Of a stretch of 41,649 nucleotides of DNA, positions 8,515 through 16,778 are shown piece by piece. Under the pieces are notes generated by a model. It had not been told where the DNA came from. It saw nothing but the letters and a program-made list of their open reading frames with translations, and did no database searches. The stretch is from an uncultured Olsenella sp. (GTDB lineage Bacteria > Actinomycetota > Coriobacteriia > Coriobacteriales > Atopobiaceae), in the NCBI GenBank assembly GCA_949287905.1, contig CASEHX010000014.1, forward strand, positions 1-41,649. Reading direction: 5' to 3'. The translations under genes and the position numbers were made by a program. Every line of letters begins with the position of its first letter. Within the stretch, counting starts at the first letter, position 1.

Positions 8515-9810
8515 CTAGACCACCTGGAAGATGAAGAAGTCCAGGTAGTGGCTCTCGGGGAAGCCCCAGAGGATGGGGTGGTCGGGCGCCTGCTGGCGCT
8601 CCTCGACCTGCTTGAGCTGCACGTTTGCCTGGTGCGCCGCCTCGGCGATCGCCTTGGCCAGGAGGTCGCGCGTCATGAAGTGGGAGCAGCTGCAGGTGGC
8701 CAGGTAGCCGCCGCGCGGCAGCAGGCGCAGCGCCTGGTAGTTGATCTCGCGGTAGCCGCGCGCGGCGTGGGAGACGGTGCCGCGGCTCTTGGTGAAGGCG
8801 GGCGGGTCCAGCACGATGAGGTCGAACGGGCCGCCCTCCTCGCGCAGGCGGGCGCGGTCGCGGGCGAGCTCGGGCAGGTAGTCAAGGACGTTCGCGCAGG
8901 TGAAGTCCATGCGGGCGTCCAGGTCGTTGAGGCGGGCGTTCTCGCGCGCCAGCTCGATCGCCGTGTCGCTCACGTCCACGCAGCGCACGAACTCCGCGCC
9001 GCCGGCGGCTGCGTTCAGGCCGAAGGGCCCCACGTGGCAGAAGCAGTCGAGCGCGCGACGGCCAGCCGCAATTTCACGCACGGCGCGACGGTTGTACTTC
9101 TGGTCGAGGAAGAAGCCGGTCTTCTGGCTGTTCTCGATGTCGAGGTCAAAGCGCAGGCCGTTCTCGCGCACCATCAGCCGTGCGGTCTCCGGTGCGGGCA
9201 GGCCGTCCCACCAGCCCTTGTACTGCGGCAGGCCCTCCTTGGCGCGGGACGCGCCGTCGTTGCGCTCGTAGATCGCGTCGATCTTCTCGCCGTCTGCGGC
9301 AAGGGCGTCGAGAAGCGCGCGGTACACGACGGGCCTCAGGCGCTCTATGCCCACGGTGCCAACCTGCGTGACCAGCACGTTCTCGTAGCGGTCCGCCACG
9401 AGGCCGGGCATGCCGTCCGCCTCGGAGAAGACCACGCGGCAGCAGGTGGTGTCCGGCTCGGCGCCGGGCAGACCGCGGTCCCCCATCGTGGTGCGGCGGT
9501 GCTGCCAGGCCCACGCTGCGCGGCGCGCCCAGAAGGCGTCGTCGAAGCGGTCGTTGGCGTTGCGGCTCACCACGCGCACGCGGATCTTGGACTCCAGCGA
9601 GAGCAGGCCCGCGCCCTGCCACGTGCCGTTCTCCTCAAAGACGTCCACGATCGCGCCGTTCTCGGCGGGCTCTGCGGCGATGACCTCGCCCTCAAAGACC
9701 CACGGGTGCCCGCCGGCCAGCGACCGCGCGGCCTTGCGGGTTACCGTTACGCGAGGATAGGGGCGTGCCTGCTTCACGTTCTTCTCGCCAGCCCTAGTAG
9801 TGACGACCAT
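8515..9810 (-). CDS. rlmI: RlmI-type class I SAM-dependent 23S rRNA methyltransferase
   Basis: About 431 residues. An N-terminal PUA-like domain (the segment around SLAGGHPWVFEGEV), a central EEHEE-like region with FLDQKYNRRAVRE, and a Rossmann methyltransferase domain match the COG1092 (RlmI/RlmK-like) family. Motif IV is DPPAFTKSR and motif VI contains TCSCSH, whose cysteines fit an m5C methyltransferase. RlmI modifies C1962 in 23S rRNA; the exact target here is inferred from family. The ATG at 9810 overlaps the end of the upstream DEAD-box gene by 17 nt; a GTG about 30 nt further in, directly after GGCGAGAAGAAC, is a plausible alternative start. Coupling with an RNA helicase suggests a shared rRNA-maturation role. 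Confidence 0.88.
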   Translation of the reverse strand: MVVTTRAGEKNVKQARPYPRVTVTRKAARSLAGGHPWVFEGEVIAAEPAENGAIVDVFEENGTWQGAGLLSLESKIRVRVVSRNANDRFDDAFWARRAAWAWQHRRTTMGDRGLPGAEPDTTCCRVVFSEADGMPGLVADRYENVLVTQVGTVGIERLRPVVYRALLDALAADGEKIDAIYERNDGASRAKEGLPQYKGWWDGLPAPETARLMVRENGLRFDLDIENSQKTGFFLDQKYNRRAVREIAAGRRALDCFCHVGPFGLNAAAGGAEFVRCVDVSDTAIELARENARLNDLDARMDFTCANVLDYLPELARDRARLREEGGPFDLIVLDPPAFTKSRGTVSHAARGYREINYQALRLLPRGGYLATCSCSHFMTRDLLAKAIAEAAHQANVQLKQVEERQQAPDHPILWGFPESHYLDFFIFQVV

Positions 9811-11056
9811 AGCGGCCGCCGGCGATGCCGCGGCCACGTCCGCGCGACCCGGCAAACATCGTGCGCGCGGCGCGCTTGGTGGGGCGACCCTCCTGCGGCA
9901 CGATGCGGCCGGCGTCGTAGGAGAAGCCGGGAAGGTCCCACACGGGCACGAGCTTCTTGGTGAAGTACTCGATCTCGCGCAGGGGGCTGATCTCGTCCGG
10001 TGCCACGAAGGTGTAGGCGTGGCCGGTCGCGCCCGCGCGCCCCGTGCGGCCGATGCGGTGGACGTAGTCCTCTGGGTCCATTGGAACGTCGAAGTTGACC
10101 ACGGCGTCGATGCCGGAGACGTCGATGCCGCGGCTCATGACGTCGGTTGCCACGAGGACTTGGCAATTGCCCTCGCGGAACTTCTCGAGCGCGCGCTCGC
10201 GCGCCTTCTGCGGACGGTCGGCGTGCATGACGTCAACCTTCACGCCCGCGTTCTTGAGCGTCTTGGATACGTCGTCCACGCGATGCTTGGTGCGGCAGAA
10301 GACCAGCACGCGCTCGGGCTTCTCGCCGGCTGCGCCGCCAGTGTCCAGCAGCGCGCGCAGAAGCTCGGTCTTCTGGCCCTGGGTGACGGGGCAGAGGTGC
10401 TCCTCAACGGTGTCAGCGGTCTCGCCCGCGCGGGCGATCTCCACGGTGGCGGGGTCGGTGAGCAGCGCGTCGATCGTGGACTTGATCGACGGCGGGATGG
10501 TAGCCGAGAAGAGCAGCGTCTGGTGCTCTGCCGGCAGGGCATGCATGATGCGACGGACGCTCGGCCAGAAGCCCATGTCCAGCATGCGGTCCGCCTCGTC
10601 GAGCACGAGGACCTTGACCTGCGCGAGGCTCACGTGGTTGTGCTCCATGAGGTCAATCAGGCGACCGGGGGTGGCAACGAGAAGGTCGCACCCGCGGTCG
10701 AGCTGCTTGATTTGGCGGTCGAACTTGGTGCCGCCCATGACGATGGCCGCGCGCTGGCCGGTCTTCTCGCAGACCACGCTCACGACCTTCTCGATCTGAG
10801 CTGCGAGCTCGCGCGTGGGCGTGACCACGAGCGCGTGCGGCCCCTTGCCCTCTGCGTCGGCAACGAGCTGCAGCGCTGGCAGCGCGAATGCCGCGGTCTT
10901 GCCCGTGCCGGTCTGCGCGGAGGCCACGATGTCGCGGCCCGTGAGGACCACGGGAATGGCCTGCTCCTGGACGGGGGTCGGGGTGGTGAAGCCGAGGGCG
11001 TCCACCCCGGCAAGGATCTGCTCGTTAAGCCCGAGCTCGGCAAATGTAGTAGTCAT
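9794..11056 (-). CDS. DEAD-box ATP-dependent RNA helicase (RhlE-like)
   Basis: 420 residues with the complete helicase set in order: Q-motif region (TTPTPVQEQAIP), motif I AQTGTGKT, PTRELAAQI, motif II DEAD in VLDEADRMLDMGF, motif III SATIP, and motif VI HRIGRTGRAG. The short basic, Gly/Arg-rich tail (SRGRGRGIAGGRYGRHY) resembles RhlE-type RNA-binding tails. Likely roles are ribosome assembly or mRNA turnover; the subfamily is not certain. The gene is followed by the overlapping rRNA methyltransferase. There is no Shine-Dalgarno before the ATG, and a TATACT box ends 7 nt upstream of it, suggesting a leaderless message. Confidence 0.93.
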   Translation of the reverse strand: MTTTFAELGLNEQILAGVDALGFTTPTPVQEQAIPVVLTGRDIVASAQTGTGKTAAFALPALQLVADAEGKGPHALVVTPTRELAAQIEKVVSVVCEKTGQRAAIVMGGTKFDRQIKQLDRGCDLLVATPGRLIDLMEHNHVSLAQVKVLVLDEADRMLDMGFWPSVRRIMHALPAEHQTLLFSATIPPSIKSTIDALLTDPATVEIARAGETADTVEEHLCPVTQGQKTELLRALLDTGGAAGEKPERVLVFCRTKHRVDDVSKTLKNAGVKVDVMHADRPQKARERALEKFREGNCQVLVATDVMSRGIDVSGIDAVVNFDVPMDPEDYVHRIGRTGRAGATGHAYTFVAPDEISPLREIEYFTKKLVPVWDLPGFSYDAGRIVPQEGRPTKRAARTMFAGSRGRGRGIAGGRYGRHY

Positions 11057-11063
11057 GAGGCTA

Positions 11064-11069
11064 AGTATA
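11064..11069 (-). promoter_or_regulatory. -10 box for a probable leaderless DEAD-box helicase mRNA
   Basis: TATACT on the minus strand, with exactly seven bases between it and the A of the start codon at 11056. That would place transcription initiation at or next to the ATG. No ribosome site is visible. No good -35 is seen 16-18 nt upstream. Confidence 0.5.
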
Positions 11070-11118
11070 GAGCATGGGCGGTGCGGGCGGACCCTTGGCG
11101 CCGGAGGCGCGACCCCTT

Positions 11119-11305
11119 GAGGCAGTAAAATCAGCCTGCGATGTCACTTTGGGCCTCGTTTGTGTGCCTTTTTTACCGTGAAATCGCAAATTGCCTTCGG
11201 CGGACAGTCGCCAACTGGGAAAACGCCGACCCCGCTCGGCGACGTTCAGGACCATGCCACACAAACGAGGCCCAAAGTGACATCGCAGGCTGATTTTACT
11301 GCCTC
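11119..11305. repeat. 187-bp element with perfect 48-bp inverted repeats (copy 1)
   Basis: The left arm 11119-11166 (starting GAGGCAGTAAAATC) and the right arm 11258-11305 are exact reverse complements over all 48 bases, enclosing 91 nt. The element occupies most of the 305-nt divergent gap between the DEAD-box gene and metA; its right arm ends 16 nt before the metA -10. A related copy is at 35980-36166. No reading frame is inside, so it behaves like a MITE or a structured intergenic element rather than an autonomous insertion sequence. No clear target-site duplication is visible. Confidence 0.93.
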
Positions 11306-11321
11306 GACGCCCTCTCCGCCG

Positions 11322-11327
11322 TATACT
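11322..11327 (+). promoter_or_regulatory. Probable -10 box of metA
   Basis: TATACT lies 34 nt before the metA ATG in a sensible position. The corresponding -35 window falls at or inside the end of the right arm of the neighbouring inverted-repeat element, so the element may influence metA transcription. No SAM or S-box riboswitch is recognisable in the short leader. Confidence 0.5.
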
Positions 11328-11361
11328 GAACGGGTTAAGGCGCAGAAACGGAGACCAGAGC

Positions 11362-12336
11362 ATGCCCATCAACATCCCAGACGGCCTGCCCGCCAAGACC
11401 ATCCTCCAGCAGGAGCGCATCTTCGCTCTCGAGGAGGAGGTGGCCAGCCACCAGGAGATTCGCCCCCTGCGCGTGGCGATTCTCAACCTCATGCCCACCA
11501 AGATCGAGACCGAGACGCAGATCCTGCGCCTCATCTCCAAGTCTCCGCTGCAGGTGAGCTGCGACTTCATGCGCGTCTCCACCCACGAGTCCACGCACGT
11601 CTCGCAGGACCACCTGGTCAAGTTCTACGACACGTTCGATGCGTTCCGTGACAAGAACTACGACGGCCTCATCATCACCGGCGCGCCAGTTGAGCACCTC
11701 GAGTACGAGGAGGTCGACTACTGGGACGAGTTCTGCGAGATCGTGGACTGGAGCCAGGAGCACGTGTTCTCCACGATGTTCCTGTGCTGGGGCGCGCTGG
11801 GCGCTCTCTGGCACCTCTACGGCATCCCCAAGCGCCAGCTCGGCGCCAAGCTCTTTGGCGTGTTCAAGCAGCGCCTCTGCGACGAGTACAGCTTTCTCAC
11901 CAACGGCTTTGACGAGGTGCACTACATGCCGCACAGCCGCCACGCCGCCATCGACACCGGCGCGCTGGCGGAGCACCCCGAGCTCTGCACGCTCTCCGAG
12001 GGCTTCACGAGCGGCCCGTCGCTGCTCGCCACGCGCGACTTCCACGAGGTCTACGTGACCGGTCACTTTGAGTACGGCCGCGACACCCTGGCCGACGAGT
12101 TCTGGCGCGACTTCCACAAGGGCCTGCCCATCCGTGTGCCCGAGAACTACTTCCCCGACGACGACCCGGAGCAGCAGCCGCTCTTCACCTGGCGCGCGCA
12201 CGCCAACCTGCTCTATCGCAACTGGCTCAACTGGGTCTACCAGATGACGCCGTACGACCTGGACGAGATTCCGGCCGCGATTGCCGACCTGCGCGCGCGG
12301 GCCACGCGCGCCACCGGCCACGTGGACAAGTTCTAG
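11362..12336 (+). CDS. metA: Homoserine O-acetyltransferase, MetA family
   Basis: 324 residues, full length for the MetA (glutamine-amidotransferase-fold) family, which acylates homoserine at the start of methionine synthesis. C142 in FLCWGA is the acyl-accepting nucleophile, and H235 and E237 in GHFEYGRDTL complete the catalytic set. Residue 111 is Glu (GAPVEHLEYEEV). Published work on Bacillus cereus versus Escherichia coli MetA assigns Glu111 to acetyl-CoA use and Gly111 to succinyl-CoA, so this enzyme probably makes O-acetylhomoserine. The ATG at 11362 is preceded by GGAG about 10 nt upstream. The gene stands alone, divergent from the helicase, and is closed by a strong terminator. Confidence 0.95.
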   Translation: MPINIPDGLPAKTILQQERIFALEEEVASHQEIRPLRVAILNLMPTKIETETQILRLISKSPLQVSCDFMRVSTHESTHVSQDHLVKFYDTFDAFRDKNYDGLIITGAPVEHLEYEEVDYWDEFCEIVDWSQEHVFSTMFLCWGALGALWHLYGIPKRQLGAKLFGVFKQRLCDEYSFLTNGFDEVHYMPHSRHAAIDTGALAEHPELCTLSEGFTSGPSLLATRDFHEVYVTGHFEYGRDTLADEFWRDFHKGLPIRVPENYFPDDDPEQQPLFTWRAHANLLYRNWLNWVYQMTPYDLDEIPAAIADLRARATRATGHVDKF

Positions 12337-12366
12337 ACGAGAAGGACGCCCGCGTTACCAAGAATT

Positions 12367-12409
12367 CCCTCCCGCGCATCCTCGGCGGCATGCGCGGGAG
12401 GGATTTTTT
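12367..12409 (+). terminator. Rho-independent terminator of metA
   Basis: A perfect 13-bp stem, CCCTCCCGCGCAT (12367-12379) against its reverse complement (12390-12402), with a 10-nt loop. It is followed by ATTTTTT and begins about 30 nt after the metA stop. Confidence 0.93.
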
Positions 12410-12557
12410 GTCCAAACGGACACGAAACCGCTGCGGCGTATCCAAAACTTTGAACTAGCGCATGCGTGGCTCCGGATTTCTGGTTTCCCGAGGCCGCGCG
12501 CTCTTCTCGCCGGGCGCTAAGATGTGGGGGATTCCCACTCACTCCAGAGGAGCGTGC

Positions 12558-13040
12558 ATGACCGAGAAGAGCGCCGAAAAGAACGTCGAGAAGAACGAGA
12601 CCCCGCGCGAGCGCCTGACCGGCGAGCTCCTCGAACAGCTGCTCAACGCCCCCACGCCGGACGCCTACCTCGAGCAGGACCTCACGATCGACCGCACGCT
12701 GCCGGACTATCTTGAGCAGCTGCGCGCCGCGAAGGGCATCAAGCGCTCGGAGATCATCCGCGCCTCGGACGTCAACGCCACCTTCGTCTACGACGTCTTC
12801 AAGGGCAAGAGCCGCCTCGGCCGCGACAACGCCATCATGCTCGCGCTCGGCATGGGGTGCACGCTGCTGGAGACCCAGCGGCTCCTGCGCCTGGACGGCG
12901 TGTCCGAGCTGTGGCCCAAGGTGCGTCGCGACGCCATTATCATCTGGTGCATCAATCACGGCTTCACCCGCCTGCAGACGGATGAAGAACTCTACCGCTT
13001 GGGCGAGAAGACTCTGTTCGGGACCAGCCCGCTCAAGTAG
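12558..13040 (+). CDS. Small helix-turn-helix (XRE-like) protein next to a Ser/Thr kinase
   Basis: 160 residues from the ATG at 12558, with AGAGGAG 5-11 nt upstream. The first 20 residues are Lys/Glu-rich and look disordered. Residues of about 50-110 (PDYLEQLRAAKGIKRSEIIR, then ASDVNATFVYDVFKGKSR) read as a Cro/C1-type helix-turn-helix with its recognition helix in the NATFVYDVFKG region. The C-terminal third (WPKVRRDAIIIWCINHGFTR) is a conserved-looking helical segment. It stands 178 nt upstream of a transmembrane Ser/Thr kinase on the same strand, so it may be a kinase substrate or the regulator of the kinase promoter (inference). I do not recognise a named family beyond HTH. Confidence 0.75.
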   Translation: MTEKSAEKNVEKNETPRERLTGELLEQLLNAPTPDAYLEQDLTIDRTLPDYLEQLRAAKGIKRSEIIRASDVNATFVYDVFKGKSRLGRDNAIMLALGMGCTLLETQRLLRLDGVSELWPKVRRDAIIIWCINHGFTRLQTDEELYRLGEKTLFGTSPLK

Positions 13041-13140
13041 GGGCGCGTGGGTATATGCCGGTGGCGACGCCTGTCGCGCCTGGCGCCCGCGCTTCTCGCC
13101 GCGTGCCGCATCAAAGACGCCCGCCCGCAGCGCGCGATTC

Positions 13141-13177
13141 AGTTCCCAACTGAGGAATCAGTCATCAACTGAATATA
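13141..13177 (+). promoter_or_regulatory. Candidate operator and promoter upstream of the Ser/Thr kinase
   Basis: Contains CCAACTGAGGAA (13146-13157), an exact 12-mer also present at 16695-16706, and a second AACTGA at 13167 about two helical turns away. A TATAAC -10-like hexamer immediately follows, some 40 nt before the kinase ATG. The shared word makes a common regulator of the two promoters plausible. Confidence 0.45.
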
Positions 13178-13218
13178 ACCTTTACCATTGACATACCGGC
13201 CACCGAACAACTGGGGCG

Positions 13219-14826
13219 ATGGATGTGAACGACCGTCAGGTCATACATGCGCTGGGCATCGATGATGCCTACACGGTCGACCGCGTGCTCGCGAGCGGGC
13301 CCGGCGGTGTGACCGAGCTTGTCTCGCTTGACGGCTCGGGCCCGTTCATCCGCAAGCGCATACCCTCCAAGCTGGCCCGTCGCGGCGTGTGGGCCATGCT
13401 CGCCGAGTGCGGTTGCGCCCGTCTCCCGCGCGTGGTGGCAACCTACGAGATGCCTGACGAGTTTGTGGTGGTCTGCGACTTTGTCCCCGGAGAGAACCTC
13501 GAGGAGTTTGTCGCCGGGCACGGCCGTATTGGCGAGAAGGACGCGTGCACGATAGTCGCCCAGCTCTGCGAGGCGGTGGCGGCGCTGCATGCGCACGGGC
13601 TCATCCACCGCGACATCTCGCCGTCGAACATCGTGGTGGCGGCGGACGGCGTGCACCTCATCGACCTTGGCATCGCGCGTTTTCGCACCGAGGGTGTGAC
13701 GCACGACACCACGCAGCTCGGCACGCGCGGCTTTGCTTCACCGGAGCAGTGCGGCTACGCGCAGACCGATGCCCGCTCGGACGTCTACTCGCTCGGTCGC
13801 GTCCTGGGCTACCTGCTCACGGGCGTGCGGCCGGAGACGCCGGACACCGCGGAGTACGAGCGGACCCTCGCAGACGAGAGCGTGGTGGGCGCGGGCGTGC
13901 GCGAGGTAGTGTGCCGGGCGAGCGCGCTCGAGCCGAGCGCTCGCTACCAGAGCGTGGCTGAGCTTGCCCGAGCGCTGGGGAGCGAGAAGGTCGTGGAGGC
14001 CGAGGCCATTGCGGACACGATGGCGCCGCCCGCGTTTGAGCCCGCGCCGCGGAGGCGCAACTGGGTGAAGGTGCTCCTGGCTGTGATGGCCGTCGTTGCG
14101 TTTGTGGCGGCGGTGGGTATCATCCTGGCGGTGACGTTTGGTCGCGGCGGCGAGAAGACCGATGGGCCCGCGGACGTGCCGGCGGCAGAGGCACCTGCGG
14201 ACGGCGAGGGCGCGGGCGACGAGGGCGCCGGCGGAGACGCGCCCGCGGCTGAGACCGCTGACCTCGAGATCGTTGAGTCCGGCTGGTCGGTGGATTCGCA
14301 GGGCTACGTGCACTATGCGCTTGGGTTGCGCAGCACCGGTGACGTGGAGATCGAGCTGCCCGGCGTCACCATTACCGGCCGCGATGCCTCGGGCAACGTG
14401 ATCTTCTCGGAAGAGCAGTACTTCAGGGCGGCGCCGTCTGGGGAAGTCGCCTACTTTGGCGGACAGTCGGGCAACGGAGGAGCGGCTCCCGCGACCGTTG
14501 AGTTTTCTCCTATTGCCCCGCAGGACCACAACATTGGATCCGTAGCGCAGAGCTCGGCGTTTTCCGTTTCTGGCGTAAGTGTCTTGCCCGAGAGGTATGG
14601 CGTGACGAGCTTTGTGGGCGAGGTCACCACCGAGAAGGACGACGGCACGGACGCCGGGAGCCAGGTGGCGATTTCCCTGGTCCTGCGCGACGAGTCTGGA
14701 GCGATCACCTACGGGTGCATAACGTTTGTGAGCCGCCCTGCGGTTGGCGAGAGCACGTCGTTTGAGATCTCGCCCTACGGCATTCCCGATTATGCAACGT
14801 ACGAGGTGCACGCGCAGGCGTGGTAG
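13219..14826 (+). CDS. Transmembrane serine/threonine protein kinase (PknB-like) with extracellular domain
   Basis: 535 residues. The kinase domain (about 15-250) has candidate ATP lysine K46, catalytic loop HRDISPSN with D132 and N137, an IDLG metal-binding motif with D149 in place of DFG, and the activation/P+1 segment GTRGFASPEQ. The small N-lobe is short and the glycine-rich loop (ASGPGG) is compact. One membrane helix lies at about 282-306. An acidic Ala/Glu/Gly linker follows, then an extracellular beta-rich C-terminal domain of about 180 residues without PASTA repeats, so it is not a classical PknB. The ATG at 13219 has only weak GGGG pairing upstream. The gene converges with the SPFH gene with a 17-nt gap. 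It may sense the envelope and signal to neighbouring products. Confidence 0.88.
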   Translation: MDVNDRQVIHALGIDDAYTVDRVLASGPGGVTELVSLDGSGPFIRKRIPSKLARRGVWAMLAECGCARLPRVVATYEMPDEFVVVCDFVPGENLEEFVAGHGRIGEKDACTIVAQLCEAVAALHAHGLIHRDISPSNIVVAADGVHLIDLGIARFRTEGVTHDTTQLGTRGFASPEQCGYAQTDARSDVYSLGRVLGYLLTGVRPETPDTAEYERTLADESVVGAGVREVVCRASALEPSARYQSVAELARALGSEKVVEAEAIADTMAPPAFEPAPRRRNWVKVLLAVMAVVAFVAAVGIILAVTFGRGGEKTDGPADVPAAEAPADGEGAGDEGAGGDAPAAETADLEIVESGWSVDSQGYVHYALGLRSTGDVEIELPGVTITGRDASGNVIFSEEQYFRAAPSGEVAYFGGQSGNGGAAPATVEFSPIAPQDHNIGSVAQSSAFSVSGVSVLPERYGVTSFVGEVTTEKDDGTDAGSQVAISLVLRDESGAITYGCITFVSRPAVGESTSFEISPYGIPDYATYEVHAQAW

Positions 14827-14843
14827 GGCGCGGCGGGACGCCC

Positions 14844-16013
14844 TTACAGCCCCAAGATCTCACGTTTCTTGGCGTCAAACTCATCCTGAGAGAGAATACC
14901 CGCATCAAGAAGCTCCTTCAGCTTCTTAAGCGTCTCGATTTGACTGTCGAGAGAAGAAGTCTTGGCGCCCTCTGTCTGAAGTTCGGTCGGCGCGGTGCCG
15001 GTGCCAGCAAAGGTTGCGTTCTGTGGGCTAAGCGCCGAGGCGAGGTTCATGCCAAAGAGCATCCCACCGCCGTCTCCGAGGCCGTTGTTTTTCACGCCCT
15101 CTGCAATCATCTGCTGTGCGGCAATGTTGGCAGCCTGCTGGGACGCATCCTCGTATGCGCGAACGCCCATCTTCTTCTCGGAGAACTGCCGTATCAGCTC
15201 GCGCGACTCCTCGGAGAACTCGATGTTCTCGATTGCAACGGAAGTGAGACGTAGGCCAAAGCGCTCCGGCCAGGTGCCGGCGTTTCCTTCCTCGGTGGAA
15301 ATCCTGGACGCTATAGAGTTTGCCTGTGAGGGGAGCTGGGAGATGCGGTATTCGGCAGAGAGCGAGTTTACCGCTGAGATGAACGACTGAAGGAACTCCG
15401 AGAGAAGCTGGGCTCGTGCCTGCGGGTCATCGAGTGAGTAAGAGGTCACATTAGCTGGGACAAAGTTTTGGACAAAGGTCTCGGGGTTCATTACCTGGAC
15501 CGCAAAGCTGCCGTACGAATAGACCTCAAGATCGGTTCCATAGAAGAGGTCGTTGTAGGCAAGGGGGCCGCGCGTCCCAAACTTAAGGCCACGAATCTCG
15601 CGGAGGTTTACAAAGGCAACGCGCTTCTCCTCAGAGGACATGCCAGAAAAGCCGATGCGGTCAGCCGCTTGCCCAAGGAGGATTTTGCCGATGCCCTTCT
15701 CGCGACGATCCTGTTCGTCAAAGACGGTTGCCTCACCGTTGCGATACTCGAACCCGCCAGGCTGCGTGATTACCTGCTCAATCCCGGACTGGCTAAAAAC
15801 AAAGGCTGCCGTGTTCTCTGGCACAAAAATGATTGATCCGTTTGAGAGGATGTCCTCGGCACCATAGTTTGCCCCACGACCGTTCTGCGAGTTCTTGCGG
15901 ATGCCGGGGGCAACGATCGTATGCTCGTCAAAGGGAGCGGCTGTGACGATATCTTTCCATTGGTCGGAAAGAACGCCACCTATGGAGTCAAATGCCGCAT
16001 CGATGATGCCCAT
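14844..16013 (-). CDS. SPFH-domain protein with C-terminal SHOCT motif (YdjI-like)
   Basis: 389 residues from the ATG at 16013 behind AGGAGGG. An SPFH/band-7-like core fills about residues 30-290. It resembles the YdjI/virion-core-like SPFH subgroup, in which no N-terminal membrane helix is present. A Gly/Ala/Met-rich stretch follows. The last 30 residues (LKKLKELLDAGILSQDEFDA and onward) are a SHOCT oligomerisation motif. It is the second gene of a two-gene operon, 9 nt after the PH-like/zinc-ribbon gene. In Bacillus the ydjFGHI genes combine PspA, zinc-ribbon and SPFH proteins at the membrane during envelope stress. A similar scaffold role is inferred here. Confidence 0.85.
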   Translation of the reverse strand: MGIIDAAFDSIGGVLSDQWKDIVTAAPFDEHTIVAPGIRKNSQNGRGANYGAEDILSNGSIIFVPENTAAFVFSQSGIEQVITQPGGFEYRNGEATVFDEQDRREKGIGKILLGQAADRIGFSGMSSEEKRVAFVNLREIRGLKFGTRGPLAYNDLFYGTDLEVYSYGSFAVQVMNPETFVQNFVPANVTSYSLDDPQARAQLLSEFLQSFISAVNSLSAEYRISQLPSQANSIASRISTEEGNAGTWPERFGLRLTSVAIENIEFSEESRELIRQFSEKKMGVRAYEDASQQAANIAAQQMIAEGVKNNGLGDGGGMLFGMNLASALSPQNATFAGTGTAPTELQTEGAKTSSLDSQIETLKKLKELLDAGILSQDEFDAKKREILGL

Positions 16014-16022
16014 GTCACCCTC

Positions 16023-16619
16023 CTAGAGAGTCTGCTTTGTGTCGCAATATGCGCAGGTTACGGTCTCGCCTGCATGGCCGGTCAGTGGTGCGTGGCAGCC
16101 AACGCACTTCTTGGTTATCCGCGCCGGACGCTTTGGCACTTCTGACGCGTTTGGCTGCTTCTTTCCTCCGGCAAAAACCGCTCCGAAGATTCCCTTGGCG
16201 CCGTCAACTAGGTCGGCAACCTCTGGAGGCAGAACATCCTCGGTGCGAATTCCGGATAGATTGCCAAGTGCGGCGTTGCGAATGCCCTCCGCCCATCTCT
16301 CTGCTGTCCTCTTGGGGTTGGCGGGGAAGCGGAGCGCAATGGTCTCGTCGTCAAAAACGACCTGGAGACGATAGTCGTTCTTGTGCTTCGACGCGATTGC
16401 CTGCGGAATCCCGTTGGGACTCGCGATTTTGTCGAGCGGGCAACGCTTGAGATACCTGGTTCGCTTGAACAGGCCCATGGACGCCGTGTTAACGAGAATG
16501 AGGTTCTTATTCGTGAGAACTACCTCGTCGAGACGCTCTTCGCCGCTTCTGTCCAGCAGAATTACAGACGACTCCTGCATGATGGTGAACTCGCCTGGTT
16601 CGAGGTTGTACTCGTCCAT
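16023..16619 (-). CDS. PH-like (GRAM) domain protein with C-terminal zinc ribbon
   Basis: 198 residues from the ATG at 16619, chosen because GGAGG lies 5 nt upstream; an ATG at 16661 would add 14 residues with no ribosome site. Residues of about 5-115 form a bacterial PH/GRAM-like beta domain (LTNKNLILVN, then a Lys/Arg-rich segment, then RFPANPKRTAERW). The last 30 residues hold two CxxC pairs (CVGC and CAYC), a zinc ribbon like those of zinc-ribbon partners of SPFH proteins. It is directly upstream of and probably co-translated with the SPFH gene, so the two likely form a membrane-associated complex. Function unknown. Confidence 0.75.
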   Translation of the reverse strand: MDEYNLEPGEFTIMQESSVILLDRSGEERLDEVVLTNKNLILVNTASMGLFKRTRYLKRCPLDKIASPNGIPQAIASKHKNDYRLQVVFDDETIALRFPANPKRTAERWAEGIRNAALGNLSGIRTEDVLPPEVADLVDGAKGIFGAVFAGGKKQPNASEVPKRPARITKKCVGCHAPLTGHAGETVTCAYCDTKQTL

Positions 16620-16683
16620 CCCGGCCTCCGTGACACATCGATACAAAGACGCATCCTCCATGGTAGGAAGCCGCTGAAGCCAA

Positions 16684-16706
16684 TTCCTCAGTAGCCAACT
16701 GAGGAA
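16684..16706. promoter_or_regulatory. Palindromic candidate operator in a divergent promoter region
   Basis: TTCCTCAG (16684-16691) and CTGAGGAA (16699-16706) form an 8-bp perfect inverted repeat with a 7-nt spacer, between the divergent PH-like/SPFH operon (-) and the 16779 gene (+). Its right half is part of the 12-mer also found upstream of the Ser/Thr kinase at 13146-13157. Confidence 0.5.
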
Positions 16707-16778
16707 AACCTTGAGGGTCCTTATCAGAATGAAGCCACTTGCTTTTCTTTCAGGTTGGATGCGAGCTGGGAGGCCGAA

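Noticed and set aside
13188..13193. TTGACA as -35 of the kinase gene
   Set aside because: No -10 hexamer follows at 16-18 nt before the start codon; TATAAC just upstream is a better -10 candidate.
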